A stretch of DNA of 64,000 nucleotides from Isoptericola dokdonensis DS-3 (lineage in GTDB: Bacteria; Actinomycetota; Actinomycetes; Actinomycetales; Cellulomonadaceae), in contig NZ_CP014209.1 in assembly GCF_001636295.1 (NCBI RefSeq), positions 3,534,001 through 3,598,000 of the forward strand, written 5' to 3'. The notes under the pieces are model-generated. The model was given only the letters and a program-made list of their open reading frames with translations. It made no database searches and was not told where the DNA came from. This document shows, one piece after another, positions 49,314-58,069 of this stretch (its first letter is position 1; every line of letters starts with the position of its first letter). Position numbers and translations under genes: made by a program.

Positions 49314-50668
49314 GCGGGCTCCTGGGTCTCGGTGTGCTCGGCCTGCTCGGACTGGTGCGCGGCGGCGAGGGAGGCGCCGGGCAGCGGCATCGTGAACCGT
49401 ACCCGCCAGCCGCCCCCGGGCCGGGGCCCGGCGGTCACGCTGCCGCCGAACATCGTGGCGCGCTCGCGCATGCCGACGAGCCCGTAGCCGGGCGTCGTGC
49501 CCCCGGCGGAGGCGCCGCGGCCGTCGTCGGAGACCTCCAGGACCACGGCGTCGGCCTCCCAGCGCACGACGACGGTGACGCGTGGGTCGGGCCCGGCATG
49601 CTTGCGGACGTTGCTCAGCGCCTCCTGGGCGACGCGGTGCAGGGTCAGTCCCGCCCCCGGGGGCAGCCGGCGGGGTGTGCCGACCCGCACGAGCGAGACT
49701 CGCGCCCCGGTGTCCTTGGCCTGGGCGACGAGACCCTCCAGGTCGGCGTCGTCGGGCTGCGGGGCGAGCGGGGCGCCGGACGCGGTGGCGTGGCCGGTCG
49801 CCTCGCGGCTCCCGGCCGACAGGGCCGGGACGTCACCCGGTGGCAGGGCGAGGGCCGCGGTGCCGCCCGGTGCCGCGCCGGCGACCTGGGGGTCGTCGCG
49901 GAGCACGCCGAGCAGGCGGCGCATGTCGGCCAGCGCTGCCCGGCCGGTCTCGGAGATGACGCCGAGCGCCCGGGTCGCGGCCGCCGGGTCCTGCTCGGCC
50001 GCGTAGCGTCCGCCGTCGGCCTGCGCGACGACGATGGACAGGGAGTGGGCCACGATGTCGTGCATCTCGCGGGCGATCCGGGCCCGCTCGGCGGCGGTGG
50101 CGATCCGGGCCTGCTGGTCGCGCTCGACCTCCAGCCGCCGGGCGCGGTCGCGCAGCGTCTCCACGGTGAGTCGCCGGTAGCGCCGGGTCAGGCCGAACGC
50201 CCACACGGCGACGGCGAGGCTGCCGAGGAACACGGTGACGGGCAGCAGGGCGAGGAACCCGAGCGTCTCGGGTGCGTCGGCGAGGCCGACGACGGTGGCC
50301 AGCAGGAGGCAACCGAGCATCGTGGAGGCGATGGCCGTGCGGTGCGCCCAGCGAGGGCCGTAGACCGTGACGGAGTACAGCGCGACCAGGACAGCGGCGT
50401 CCGCCGGCAGGAGCAGGGGGAACCCGGCGAGCAGGTGGGCGAGCGCGACGGCGTACACGGCGACGGCGGAGTGGACCGGCCGCACGCGTCGCCAGGCGAG
50501 CGGGACGACGGTGGCCAGGGACCAGAGCACGGTGGCGGGGCCCCGGTCGGAGCCGGCGAGGTCCGTGGCGGTGACCGCGACGAAGAAGGCGAACGCCGCC
50601 GTGCCCGTCGCGTCGAGCACGAACGGGTGCTGCTCGACCCACCGCACGACGCGTCCGTACCACCCCAT
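49310..50668 (-). CDS. Sensor histidine kinase, HisKA_3 (DesK/LiaS-like)
   Basis: The 452-residue kinase has an N-terminal membrane region of about five helices (residues 15-165), a coiled coil, and a HisKA_3 domain with 'ERARIAREMHDIVAHSLSIVVAQADGG' (phosphoacceptor His in MHD), followed by a catalytic domain with 'LHRVAQEALSNVRKHAG', 'VVLEVSDDGRG' and 'GYGLVGMRERATMFGG'. It lacks a large extracellular sensor, as in LiaS/DesK intramembrane-sensing kinases. TAGGGT ends 6 bases before the ATG, a leaderless start. It is the first gene of the kinase-regulator unit, divergent from the OmpR-type pair. Confidence 0.95.
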   Translation of the reverse strand: MGWYGRVVRWVEQHPFVLDATGTAAFAFFVAVTATDLAGSDRGPATVLWSLATVVPLAWRRVRPVHSAVAVYAVALAHLLAGFPLLLPADAAVLVALYSVTVYGPRWAHRTAIASTMLGCLLLATVVGLADAPETLGFLALLPVTVFLGSLAVAVWAFGLTRRYRRLTVETLRDRARRLEVERDQQARIATAAERARIAREMHDIVAHSLSIVVAQADGGRYAAEQDPAAATRALGVISETGRAALADMRRLLGVLRDDPQVAGAAPGGTAALALPPGDVPALSAGSREATGHATASGAPLAPQPDDADLEGLVAQAKDTGARVSLVRVGTPRRLPPGAGLTLHRVAQEALSNVRKHAGPDPRVTVVVRWEADAVVLEVSDDGRGASAGGTTPGYGLVGMRERATMFGGSVTAGPRPGGGWRVRFTMPLPGASLAAAHQSEQAEHTETQEPA

Positions 50669-50712
50669 GCGGTCACCCTAGGCAGGTGCGGTCGCCTCGC
50701 GCGTCAGTCCGT

Positions 50713-50744
50713 GGTGGGACGTGCGGTGCGCGCGACGTCCCACC
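50713..50744. promoter_or_regulatory. Inverted repeat between the two divergent two-component systems
   Basis: GGTGGGACGT at 50713-50722 pairs with ACGTCCCACC at 50735-50744 around 12 bases. Nearby GTCACCCT (50672-50679) and AGGGTGAC (50747-50754) are also inverse copies. The region starts both two-component operons, so binding of one of the regulators is likelier than termination. Confidence 0.45.
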
Positions 50745-50810
50745 TCAGGGTGACGAACCCGGCGTGTGGCGACGTGCGATGACCAGGGTCTGTGCCGCTA
50801 GCATGAGGGA

Positions 50811-51497
50811 ATGACCCACGTACTGCTGGCCGAGGACGACCCGGCGATTGCCGAGCCTTTGGCAAGGGCTCTGACGCGTGAAGGTTACGACGTCGTCGTG
50901 CAAGGAACTGGTCAAGGAGCCGTTGACCACGCCGGAGACGCGGACATCGTCGTCCTGGACCTCGGGCTGCCCGACATCGACGGCCTGGACGTCGCCCGGG
51001 AGATCCGCGGACGCGGCCTCGGCACCCCGATCCTGGTCCTCACGGCCCGCGCCGACGAGGTGGACCTCGTCGTCGGCCTCGACGCCGGCGCCGACGACTA
51101 CGTCACCAAGCCGTTCCGCCTGGCCGAGCTGCTCGCCCGCGTACGGGCCCTCCTGCGGCGCACCCACGGCGAGACGGTGGAGGAGGACGAGCTGCGCGCG
51201 CAGGACGTCCGCGTCGACGTCGCCGCGCACCGCGCGTTCCAGGGCGAGCGCGAGCTCCACCTGACCACCAAGGAGTTCGACCTGCTCAAGGTGCTCGTCG
51301 GCAACGCGGGCTCCGTCGTCGTGCGCGACACCCTCATGCGCGACGTCTGGGGCTCCGACCCGGTCGGCTCCACCAAGACGCTCGACATGCACGTGTCGTG
51401 GCTGCGCCGCAAGCTCGGCGACGACGCCAACGCGCCCCGCTACGTCTCCACGGTGCGCGGCCTCGGCTTCCGGTTCGAGCTCGGCCAGCAGGCCTGA
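50811..51497 (+). CDS. Response regulator, OmpR/PhoB family
   Basis: The 228-residue regulator has a receiver domain (acidic Asp9-Asp10, phosphoacceptor Asp50 in 'DIVVLDLGLPD', 'VLTARADEVD', 'DDYVTKPFRLAEL') and a C-terminal winged helix ('ELHLTTKEFDLLKVLVGNAGSVVVRDTLMRDVWG', 'TLDMHVSWLRRKLGDD', 'VRGLGFRF'). TAGCAT ends 6 bases before the ATG, a leaderless start. The kinase gene starts six bases after its stop. The regulon is unknown. Confidence 0.95.
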   Translation: MTHVLLAEDDPAIAEPLARALTREGYDVVVQGTGQGAVDHAGDADIVVLDLGLPDIDGLDVAREIRGRGLGTPILVLTARADEVDLVVGLDAGADDYVTKPFRLAELLARVRALLRRTHGETVEEDELRAQDVRVDVAAHRAFQGERELHLTTKEFDLLKVLVGNAGSVVVRDTLMRDVWGSDPVGSTKTLDMHVSWLRRKLGDDANAPRYVSTVRGLGFRFELGQQA

Positions 51498-51503
51498 CGC
51501 CCG

Positions 51504-52847
51504 GTGCGCCGTCGCGTCCTGCTGGCGACCATCTCGGCGGTCGCCGTCGCGGTGATCCTCCTGGGGGTCCCGCTGGGCATGTTCGGCGCGCAGTACGTCG
51601 TCGCGATCGAGGAGCAGCGCGTCTCCGACCGCGTCGACTCGTTCGTGCGCACGCTCGAGCGGACCGTCGAGCGGGGCGAGCGACCCACCGACGACCAGCT
51701 CGCCCGGGCGTCCGAGGGGCGCCAGGGCGACCTGCCCGCCCTGGTCACGGTGAGCATGCCCGACGGCGAGCTGCTCACCTACGGCAGCGAGCCGCGGCAG
51801 CCCTCGATCGTCAAGGCCGCCGAGACCGACAACCGCGCCTGGGTGTCCTTCGAGGTGTCCGCGTGGGGCGTGTACGTCAAGGCGGCGCAGATCGTCGCGC
51901 TGGTCGTCGTGGCGGGTGTCGTCGCGATCGGGGCGGGCATCGCCATGGCCGTCTGGCAGGCCAACCGGCTCTCCGCACCCCTGGTGTACCTCGCCGCGTC
52001 GGCCGAGCAGCTCGGCTCGGGGCAGGTGCGGCCCACCCTCGAACCCTCCGGCGTCGAGGAGATCGACCTCGTCGCCGCCGAGCTCGCCCGCAGCGCCGAC
52101 CGGCTTGCCGGACGCCTCGCGGCCGAGCGCCAGTTCGCCCAGGACGCGTCCCACCAGCTGCGCACCCCCCTCACCGCGCTGTCCATGCGGCTCGAGGAGA
52201 TCATGCTCACCTCCGACGACGACGCCGTCGTCGAGGAGGCCCGCGTGTCCCTGGAGCAGGTGGAACGCCTCGTCGCCGTCGTCGACGACCTGCTGTCCAC
52301 CTCGCGCCGGTCCCAGGGCGGCACCACCGAGGCCGTCGTGCTGGCCGACGTCGTGCGCCAGCAGTACGAGGAGTGGGCCGACACCTTCGCCCAGGCGGGA
52401 CGGGAGCTCGTCGTCGACGTGGCCGAGGAGCACCGGGTGCTCGCCACCCCCGGCGCGCTCGCCCAGGTGATCGCGACCCTGCTGGAGAACTCCCTCAAGT
52501 ACGGCGACGGGACCACGACCGTCCGCTCCCGCCCGCCGGGCGCCAAGGGCGCGCTCGCCCTGGAGGTCACCGACGAGGGCCCCGGCGTGAACGACGAGAT
52601 CGCCCCCCGCGTCTTCGAGCGCGGCGCCACCACGGGCAACAGCACCGGGCTCGGACTCGCGCTCGCCCGCGACCTCGTCGCCGCCGACGGCGGACGCCTC
52701 GAGCTCGCGCAGCGCCGCCCGCCCGTGTTCCGCATCTTCCTGTCCGGGGTGCCCCGCACCCTCGACCCGCGTGTCGTGCTGCCCCCGGGCACCACCATCT
52801 CCTCGCGGGGACGCCGCCGCGGCTGGCTGCACCACAGCGACGACTGA
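51504..52847 (+). CDS. Sensor histidine kinase (HisKA type), partner of the OmpR regulator
   Basis: The 447-residue kinase has a first membrane helix near residues 6-30, a small extracytoplasmic sensor of about 90 residues, a second helix near 130-152 ('IVALVVVAGVVAIGAGIAMAVW'), a HAMP domain, the HisKA box 'FAQDASHQLRTPLTALSMRLEEI', and catalytic motifs 'VIATLLENSLKYG', 'VTDEGPGVNDE' and 'STGLGLALARDLV'. GTG at 51504 is six bases after the regulator stop, without a clear ribosome binding site. Its 3' end is convergent with gtrA-like gene, with a hairpin spanning the gap. Confidence 0.94.
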   Translation: MRRRVLLATISAVAVAVILLGVPLGMFGAQYVVAIEEQRVSDRVDSFVRTLERTVERGERPTDDQLARASEGRQGDLPALVTVSMPDGELLTYGSEPRQPSIVKAAETDNRAWVSFEVSAWGVYVKAAQIVALVVVAGVVAIGAGIAMAVWQANRLSAPLVYLAASAEQLGSGQVRPTLEPSGVEEIDLVAAELARSADRLAGRLAAERQFAQDASHQLRTPLTALSMRLEEIMLTSDDDAVVEEARVSLEQVERLVAVVDDLLSTSRRSQGGTTEAVVLADVVRQQYEEWADTFAQAGRELVVDVAEEHRVLATPGALAQVIATLLENSLKYGDGTTTVRSRPPGAKGALALEVTDEGPGVNDEIAPRVFERGATTGNSTGLGLALARDLVAADGGRLELAQRRPPVFRIFLSGVPRTLDPRVVLPPGTTISSRGRRRGWLHHSDD

Positions 52848-52854
52848 CCCGCCG

Positions 52855-52877
52855 CGCCCGCGACGTCAGCGGGCGCC
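52855..52877. terminator. Hairpin between the kinase gene and the GtrA-family gene
   Basis: GCGCCCGC at 52855-52862 pairs with GCGGGCGC at 52870-52877 (7-base loop), extendable outward after one mismatch. It covers the stop codon of the convergent GtrA gene. Confidence 0.55.
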
Positions 52878-53360
52878 GCGGAACACGACCTTGCGGTACA
52901 TCACGTACCGGAAGACCATCCCCAGCACGAGGCCGACGCCGTTCGCGGCCACGTTGTCCGCGAGCGGCGAGTCGAGGCCGAGGACGTAGCGGGAGAACGC
53001 CAGGCAGGCCGACGAGATCACCAGCCCGCCGATGTTGACCAGGCCGAACTCGACGAGCTCCCTCCCGCGTCGCGTGGTGCGGTGGTCGGCGAACGTCCAG
53101 TACCGGTTCCCGAGCCAGGCGACGAGCGTCGAGACGGCCACGGCGATCACGTTCACCGTCACCGGCTTGTGGGAGATCACGTCGAACGGGGCGGGCCCGT
53201 GCAGCAGCAGGTTGAACACGGCCAGGTTGACCACGTAGGCCACGCCGCCGACCGTGCCGAAGCGCAGCAGCTCCACCCGCCGCCGCCACACCTCCGCGAC
53301 GACGCGCACGGGCCAGGGCCGCGGGGTGACGGCGGCGTCCGGGGGCCTGTGCTCCGACAT
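52866..53360 (-). CDS. GtrA family membrane protein
   Basis: The 164-residue protein has four membrane helices in GtrA order: 'LLRFGTVGGVAYVVNLAVFNLLL', 'VNVIAVAVSTLVAWLGNRYWTFADHR', 'LVEFGLVNIGGLVISSACLAFSRYVLG' and 'NGVGLVLGMVFRYVMYRKVVF'. GtrA-type proteins flip or stabilise lipid-linked sugars for polysaccharide modification. TAGGGT lies 7 bases before the ATG at 53360. It is divergent from purK, the same arrangement as Rv3277 with purK in mycobacteria as I recall, and the envelope genes downstream support a role in sugar export. Confidence 0.92.
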   Translation of the reverse strand: MSEHRPPDAAVTPRPWPVRVVAEVWRRRVELLRFGTVGGVAYVVNLAVFNLLLHGPAPFDVISHKPVTVNVIAVAVSTLVAWLGNRYWTFADHRTTRRGRELVEFGLVNIGGLVISSACLAFSRYVLGLDSPLADNVAANGVGLVLGMVFRYVMYRKVVFRGAR

Positions 53361-53470
53361 GCGGCACACCCTAGCGGGCGCACCGCGTCCACCCTCCGCG
53401 CGGTCGTCCGCGCCCGGACCACGACGACCGATGGGGACCGGCCCGGCCCGGCCCGGTATCCTCGACGTCC

Positions 53471-54685
53471 GTGACCTCCCCCGCAGCACCCGTGGTCGCC
53501 GTCGTCGGCGGTGGCCAGCTCGCCCGCATGATGGCCCCGGCCGCCGCCGAGCTCGGCGTCCACCTGCGCGTCCTCGTGGAGGACGCCACGACGTCCGCCG
53601 CGCAGGTCGTCGTCGACGCCCCGGTGGGCGGTGCCGCGGACGAGGCGGCCATCCGTGCGCTCGTGGCGCCTGCCGGCGGCACCGCCGCCGACGTCCTGAC
53701 CTTCGAGCACGAGCACGTCCCCAACACCCTGCTCGCCGACCTCGTCGAGCACGGCACCCCCGTGCGGCCCGGCCCGCACGCGCTCGTCCAGGCGCAGGAC
53801 AAGATCGTCATGCGCCGCCGCCTCACCGAGCTCGGCGCGCCGTGCCCCCGCTGGGCCGCGCTGCCGTCCGACCCGGACGCCGCGCGGGACGCCCTCGCCG
53901 CGTTCCTCGCCGACGCACCCGACGGCGCCGCCGTCGTCAAGACCGCCCGCGGCGGCTACGACGGCAAGGGCGTGCGCGTCGTCACCGCCGCGACCGACGT
54001 CGACGACTGGCTGGACGCGCACGCCGCCGGTGGCCCCGAGCTGCTCGTCGAGGCCAAGGTGCCGTTCACCCGTGAGCTCGCGGTGCTCGTCGCCCGCCGC
54101 CCGTCGGGCGAGGTGCGCACCTGGCCCGTCGTCGAGTCCGTGCAGCGCGACGGCGTGTGCGCCGAGGTGATCGCCCCGGCGCCCGACCTGGACGACGCCC
54201 TCGCCGCCGCCGCGCGCGACACCGCCGTCGCCATCGCCGAGGGCCTCGACGTCACCGGCGTCCTGGCGGTCGAGATGTTCGAGGCGCCCGGCGCCGACGG
54301 CACCCCCGAGGTGCTCGTCAACGAGCTCGCGATGCGCCCCCACAACTCCGGGCACTGGACCATCGACGGGGCCGTCACCAGCCAGTTCGAGCAGCACCTG
54401 CGCGCCGTGCTCGACCTGCCACTCGGGGCCACCGAACCCGTCGCCCGCTGGACCGTCATGGCGAACGTCCTCGGCTCCACCCTGGACCGCCTCACCGACG
54501 CGCTGCCCGCCGTCGGCGAGCGCTACCCCGAGGCCCGCGTCAACCTGTACGGCAAGGGCATCCGTGCCGGCCGCAAGCTCGGCCACGTCAACGTCAGCGG
54601 CGACGACCTCGCCGCCGTCCGTCGCCGGGCCGCCGCCGCGGCGGCACTGCTGCGCGGCGAGACGCCGCCGAACGAGGAGGACTGA
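53471..54685 (+). CDS. purK: 5-(carboxyamino)imidazole ribonucleotide synthase
   Basis: PurK carboxylates AIR on nitrogen with ATP and bicarbonate, step 6a of purine synthesis. The 404-residue ATP-grasp protein has '[19 protein letters not shown]', '[14 protein letters not shown]', '[21 protein letters not shown]', '[16 protein letters not shown]', '[19 protein letters not shown]' and '[17 protein letters not shown]' (metal and substrate sites). TATCCT ends 8 bases before the GTG. The stop overlaps the purE start, so the two are coupled. Confidence 0.97.
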   Translation: MTSPAAPVVAVVGGGQLARMMAPAAAELGVHLRVLVEDATTSAAQVVVDAPVGGAADEAAIRALVAPAGGTAADVLTFEHEHVPNTLLADLVEHGTPVRPGPHALVQAQDKIVMRRRLTELGAPCPRWAALPSDPDAARDALAAFLADAPDGAAVVKTARGGYDGKGVRVVTAATDVDDWLDAHAAGGPELLVEAKVPFTRELAVLVARRPSGEVRTWPVVESVQRDGVCAEVIAPAPDLDDALAAAARDTAVAIAEGLDVTGVLAVEMFEAPGADGTPEVLVNELAMRPHNSGHWTIDGAVTSQFEQHLRAVLDLPLGATEPVARWTVMANVLGSTLDRLTDALPAVGERYPEARVNLYGKGIRAGRKLGHVNVSGDDLAAVRRRAAAAAALLRGETPPNEED

Positions 54686-55206
54686 TGAGCGCGAACGCAC
54701 CCGTCGTCGGTGTCGTCATGGGGTCGGACTCCGACTGGCCCGTCATGGAGGCCGCCGTCGACGCCCTCGACGAGCTCGGCGTCACCTCCGAGGTCGACGT
54801 CGTCTCCGCGCACCGCATGCCGGCCGAGATGATCGCGTACGGCCAGGAGGCCGCCGGTCGTGGGCTGCGCGTCCTCATCGCCGGCGCCGGGGGAGCCGCG
54901 CACCTGCCCGGCATGCTCGCCGCCGTCACGCCGCTGCCCGTCATCGGCGTCCCGGTGCCGCTCAAGCACCTCGACGGCATGGACTCGCTGCTGTCCATCG
55001 TGCAGATGCCCGCGGGCGTGCCCGTCGCGACCGTCTCCATCGGCGGCGCCCGCAACGCAGGCCTGCTCGCCGCGCAGATCCTCGGCGCGGGCACCGATGC
55101 CGAGTCCCTCGCGCTGCGCGAGCGCATGGTGACCTTCCAGGAGAACCTGCGCGACGTCGCCCACGCCAAGGGTGCGCGGCTGCGGGCTGCTCGCTCCGGA
55201 GCCTGA
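54685..55206 (+). CDS. purE: 5-(carboxyamino)imidazole ribonucleotide mutase
   Basis: PurE moves the carboxyl group from N to C of the imidazole, forming CAIR. The 173-residue class I enzyme has '[16 protein letters not shown]', '[11 protein letters not shown]', '[13 protein letters not shown]' and '[15 protein letters not shown]'. The His of SAHRMP is the catalytic residue. TGATG overlap with purK and GAGGAGG just upstream ensure coupled translation. It is convergent with an LCP gene 60 bases away, where I see only weak hairpins. Confidence 0.97.
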   Translation: MSANAPVVGVVMGSDSDWPVMEAAVDALDELGVTSEVDVVSAHRMPAEMIAYGQEAAGRGLRVLIAGAGGAAHLPGMLAAVTPLPVIGVPVPLKHLDGMDSLLSIVQMPAGVPVATVSIGGARNAGLLAAQILGAGTDAESLALRERMVTFQENLRDVAHAKGARLRAARSGA

Positions 55207-55267
55207 CCTGGCCGGTCGGCGTACTCGCGGGCCGGGCGGAGACCTTCCACCCGGACCTGGACCGCCG

Positions 55268-56668
55268 TCAGCCGTCGAGGCCGCCGACGGTGGTGCCGGG
55301 CTCCAGGTCGCCGTCGCGGACGTCCACCCAGAAGGCGTCGGCGTCGTCGGCGAGCAGGACGGTGGAGCCGCTGCCGTCGCCGGCGTTGTAGCCGGGGTCC
55401 GCGATGGGCGGGGTGCCGGTGACGCCCTCGGGGCCCGTCGCGGAGCGGAAGGCGAGGGCGAGCTGGCCGAGGTTGAAGATCCCGGTGTCCTCGTCGACGA
55501 CGAGGGCGCCCGTGCCGGCGTCGACGAGCGCGACCTGCTTGACGGGGTTGAGCAGGACGCCCGGCTGCACGACCTCCGCGGAGACCGCGGCGATGACCTG
55601 CCGCTGGCGCTCGGCGCGGCCGATGTCGCCCTGGAGGTCGGAGTAGCGCATCCGGGAGAACGCGAGCGCGGTCGCGCCGTCGGCCTCGTGGCAGCCGGCC
55701 TTCCAGTTCAGCTCGCTGCGCTTGTCCTTGACGGTCTCGTCGTAGCAGAGCTCGACGCCGCCGACGGCGTTCACGAGGTCCTCCAGGGCGCCGAAGCCGA
55801 CCTCGGCGTAGTGGTCGACCGTGAGGCCCGTGAGCTGCTCGACCGACTCGACGAGCAGGGGCGGCCCGCCCCACGCGTAGGACGCGTTGATCTTGTTCAT
55901 GCCCTCGCCGGGGATCTCCGCGTAGGTGTCGCGGGGGATCGAGATGAGGGCGACGGGACCGCTGCGCGGCTTGTGCAGCACCATGATCGTGTCGGTGCGG
56001 GCGCCGGACGTGTCGTCGTCGACGCCGCCCGAGCCGCGCTTGTCCGACCCGGCGAGCAGGTAGGTGGTGCCGGGGGTGCCGTCGGCGCCGGACAGGGCGT
56101 CGACGTGCTGCACCTTGCCGTTGGCCCACACCATCAGCCCGATCGGCCAGGCCAGGACGAGGACGAGCAGCGCCACGAGGACGAGCGCGGCGACGCGGCC
56201 CTTGCGGACGCGGAACCCACCCGGCCGGCCGGCGGCCGCGGCGGTGCCGCCGTTGCCGGGGTTCCGGGGAGGCGGCGGGGAGGACGGTCGCTGCGCGGGG
56301 GCTCCCTGGCGGGACCCGGCGGGCTGCTGCGCGGCGGGTCGCTGGGCCGGGGGCTGGCCGGCCGGGCGCTGCGAGGGCGGGTACGACCGGGGCGGGCGGC
56401 TCGCCGCCGCGGCCTGCCTCGACGACTGCCGCGCCCCGCCGGAGCGGTCCGCGGACGACACGGGGACCTCGCGGGACGACTGCCGCCGGACGCGGGGCTC
56501 GTGGCCGTCCAGGGGCACGGCGTCGTCGCGCCGGCCGACGCGTCCGGTCGGGCGGGGGGCGGACCCGGTGCCGCCGCCCACGGAGATCGCGTCGCCGGAG
56601 GACGACGGCCGGGAGCTGCGGCCACCGGCCGGGGTGAAGGAGGGCGGGATGCGTCGCTCGTCGCTCAT
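55268..56668 (-). CDS. LytR-CpsA-Psr (LCP) family phosphotransferase with long N-terminal tail
   Basis: LCP enzymes attach glycopolymers (teichoic acids, arabinogalactan or capsule) from lipid carriers to peptidoglycan outside the membrane. The 466-residue protein has a 155-residue disordered N-terminus rich in Pro, Arg, Gln and Ser, one membrane helix near 160-180 ('VAALVLVALLVLVLAWPIGLMVW') and the LCP domain with 'YLLAGSDKRG', 'ARTDTIMVLH', 'LISIPRDTYAEIPGEGMNKINASYAWGG' and 'FSRMRYSDLQGDIGRAERQRQVI'. ATG 56668 follows the stop of a second LCP gene by five bases. The cytoplasmic tail could be a site for phosphorylation. Confidence 0.95.
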   Translation of the reverse strand: MSDERRIPPSFTPAGGRSSRPSSSGDAISVGGGTGSAPRPTGRVGRRDDAVPLDGHEPRVRRQSSREVPVSSADRSGGARQSSRQAAAASRPPRSYPPSQRPAGQPPAQRPAAQQPAGSRQGAPAQRPSSPPPPRNPGNGGTAAAAGRPGGFRVRKGRVAALVLVALLVLVLAWPIGLMVWANGKVQHVDALSGADGTPGTTYLLAGSDKRGSGGVDDDTSGARTDTIMVLHKPRSGPVALISIPRDTYAEIPGEGMNKINASYAWGGPPLLVESVEQLTGLTVDHYAEVGFGALEDLVNAVGGVELCYDETVKDKRSELNWKAGCHEADGATALAFSRMRYSDLQGDIGRAERQRQVIAAVSAEVVQPGVLLNPVKQVALVDAGTGALVVDEDTGIFNLGQLALAFRSATGPEGVTGTPPIADPGYNAGDGSGSTVLLADDADAFWVDVRDGDLEPGTTVGGLDG

Positions 56669-56673
56669 GCCCG

Positions 56674-57996
56674 TCACCCGCAGACCGAGGTGACGTCGGC
56701 GCTCGTGAACGCCTCCTCGCCGGCGTCGCGGGTGCGCGTCGGGGTGGGCGTGGGCTCGGCAGACGTCTCGGAGGTCGGCTCGGCCGTCGGCTCGGCGGCG
56801 GCGTCCTCGGTGGGCTCGTCCGTGGCCCCGGCGGACGCCGACGCGTCGGCGTCCTTCTTCTTCTTGCTCTTCTTCTCGACGGCGATGGCGTCGCTGAGCG
56901 GACGGTCCTTGTCCATGTTCTCCCACACCTGGGCGGCCTCTTCCGTGAAGATGACGTTCGCCGGGTTCGACGGGTCGTACATGAACGGCGCCGTCATGAA
57001 GGCGATCGTGTCAGGCCGCACGCCGCGGGCGCTGTACGCGAGCCCGGCGAGTCCCGTCACGGAGGCGAAGTTGCTGCTCATCGTCAGCGAGCCGGTGACG
57101 GCGCCGAGGAACTGCAGGAGCTGCGGCGAGTCGGTGAGCAGGTTCTGGCCGAGCACGGTGCGGGCGAGGGCCGCCATGAGCTCCTGCTGGCGGCCGATGC
57201 GTCCGATGTCGGAGCCGTCGCCGAGGCCCTTGCCGGTGCGGGCGCGCGCGTACTTCAGCGCGGTCTCGCCGTCGAGGGTCTGCACGCCGGCGGACAGCAC
57301 GAGGTGGTCCGCCTTGGGCGCGTCGATGTCGTTCGCGATGCACATCTCGACGCCGTCGAGCGCGTCGATCATCTTCTGGAACCCGGAGAAGTCGACGACG
57401 ATGAAACCGTCCATGTAGACGTCGGTGATCTCCTCGATCGTCCGCATGGTGCACAGCGCCCCGGACTCGACGTCGCCGCCGTACATGACGCCCTGCGCGA
57501 AGGCGGCGTTGAACTTCGTGCCGTACAGCTCGGGGGTCTGCTCGCCGCCCGTGGTCGGGCAGGACGGGATGTCGACGGTGGTGTCACGGGGGATGGAGAG
57601 CAGCTCGACGCGGGACCGGTCCGCGGAGATGTGCATGATCATCGTGGTGTCCGCGCGGGCGCCCTCGGTGCCGTCGTCCGCCGCGGCGGCGTTGGCGCCC
57701 TCGCGGGAGTCCGAGCCGAGCAGCACGATGTTGATCGCCTCGCCCGCGTTCGGGTCGCTCGGCTCCGCCTTCTCGGGGCGGTCCGTCCCGAGGGCGGCCT
57801 CGGCGTCCACCGCGGAGATGTTGCCCGTCAGGGTGACCGCGGCGGTGCCGATCCCGGCCCCGACGAACACGAGGGCGGCGGTGGTGACCAGGCCGACCGC
57901 GCGCAGGACGGGCCGGCCGGTCAGCGAGCGTGCGTGCGCGGGCCCCTTGGCGGGGGCGTCGGCGGGCGCCACGTGGCGGGCGGGCGTGCGATTCAC
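56674..57996 (-). CDS. LytR-CpsA-Psr (LCP) family phosphotransferase, second copy
   Basis: This 440-residue protein has a short cytoplasmic N-terminus, a membrane helix near residues 35-55 ('GLVTTAALVFVGAGIGTAAVTL'), the LCP core ('INIVLLGSDSREG', 'ARADTTMIMHISADRSRVELLSIPRDTTVDIP', 'KFNAAFAQGVMYGG', 'YARARTGKGLGDGSDIGRIGRQQELMAAL') and a Glu/Pro/Thr/Ser-rich C-terminal tail (about residues 375-440) ending in a terminal 'SVCG'. It shares the catalytic Arg and Asp residues with its neighbour but is only distantly similar. TATGCT ends 6 bases before the GTG. The two LCP genes form one operon. Confidence 0.95.
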   Translation of the reverse strand: MNRTPARHVAPADAPAKGPAHARSLTGRPVLRAVGLVTTAALVFVGAGIGTAAVTLTGNISAVDAEAALGTDRPEKAEPSDPNAGEAINIVLLGSDSREGANAAAADDGTEGARADTTMIMHISADRSRVELLSIPRDTTVDIPSCPTTGGEQTPELYGTKFNAAFAQGVMYGGDVESGALCTMRTIEEITDVYMDGFIVVDFSGFQKMIDALDGVEMCIANDIDAPKADHLVLSAGVQTLDGETALKYARARTGKGLGDGSDIGRIGRQQELMAALARTVLGQNLLTDSPQLLQFLGAVTGSLTMSSNFASVTGLAGLAYSARGVRPDTIAFMTAPFMYDPSNPANVIFTEEAAQVWENMDKDRPLSDAIAVEKKSKKKKDADASASAGATDEPTEDAAAEPTAEPTSETSAEPTPTPTRTRDAGEEAFTSADVTSVCG

Positions 57997-58069
57997 GGAG
58001 CGAGCATAGAGGGCGCGCAAGTCCGGCCTGTTGCGTACCCGCGCCGGTGACGTAGAGGTCCTGTGTCGG

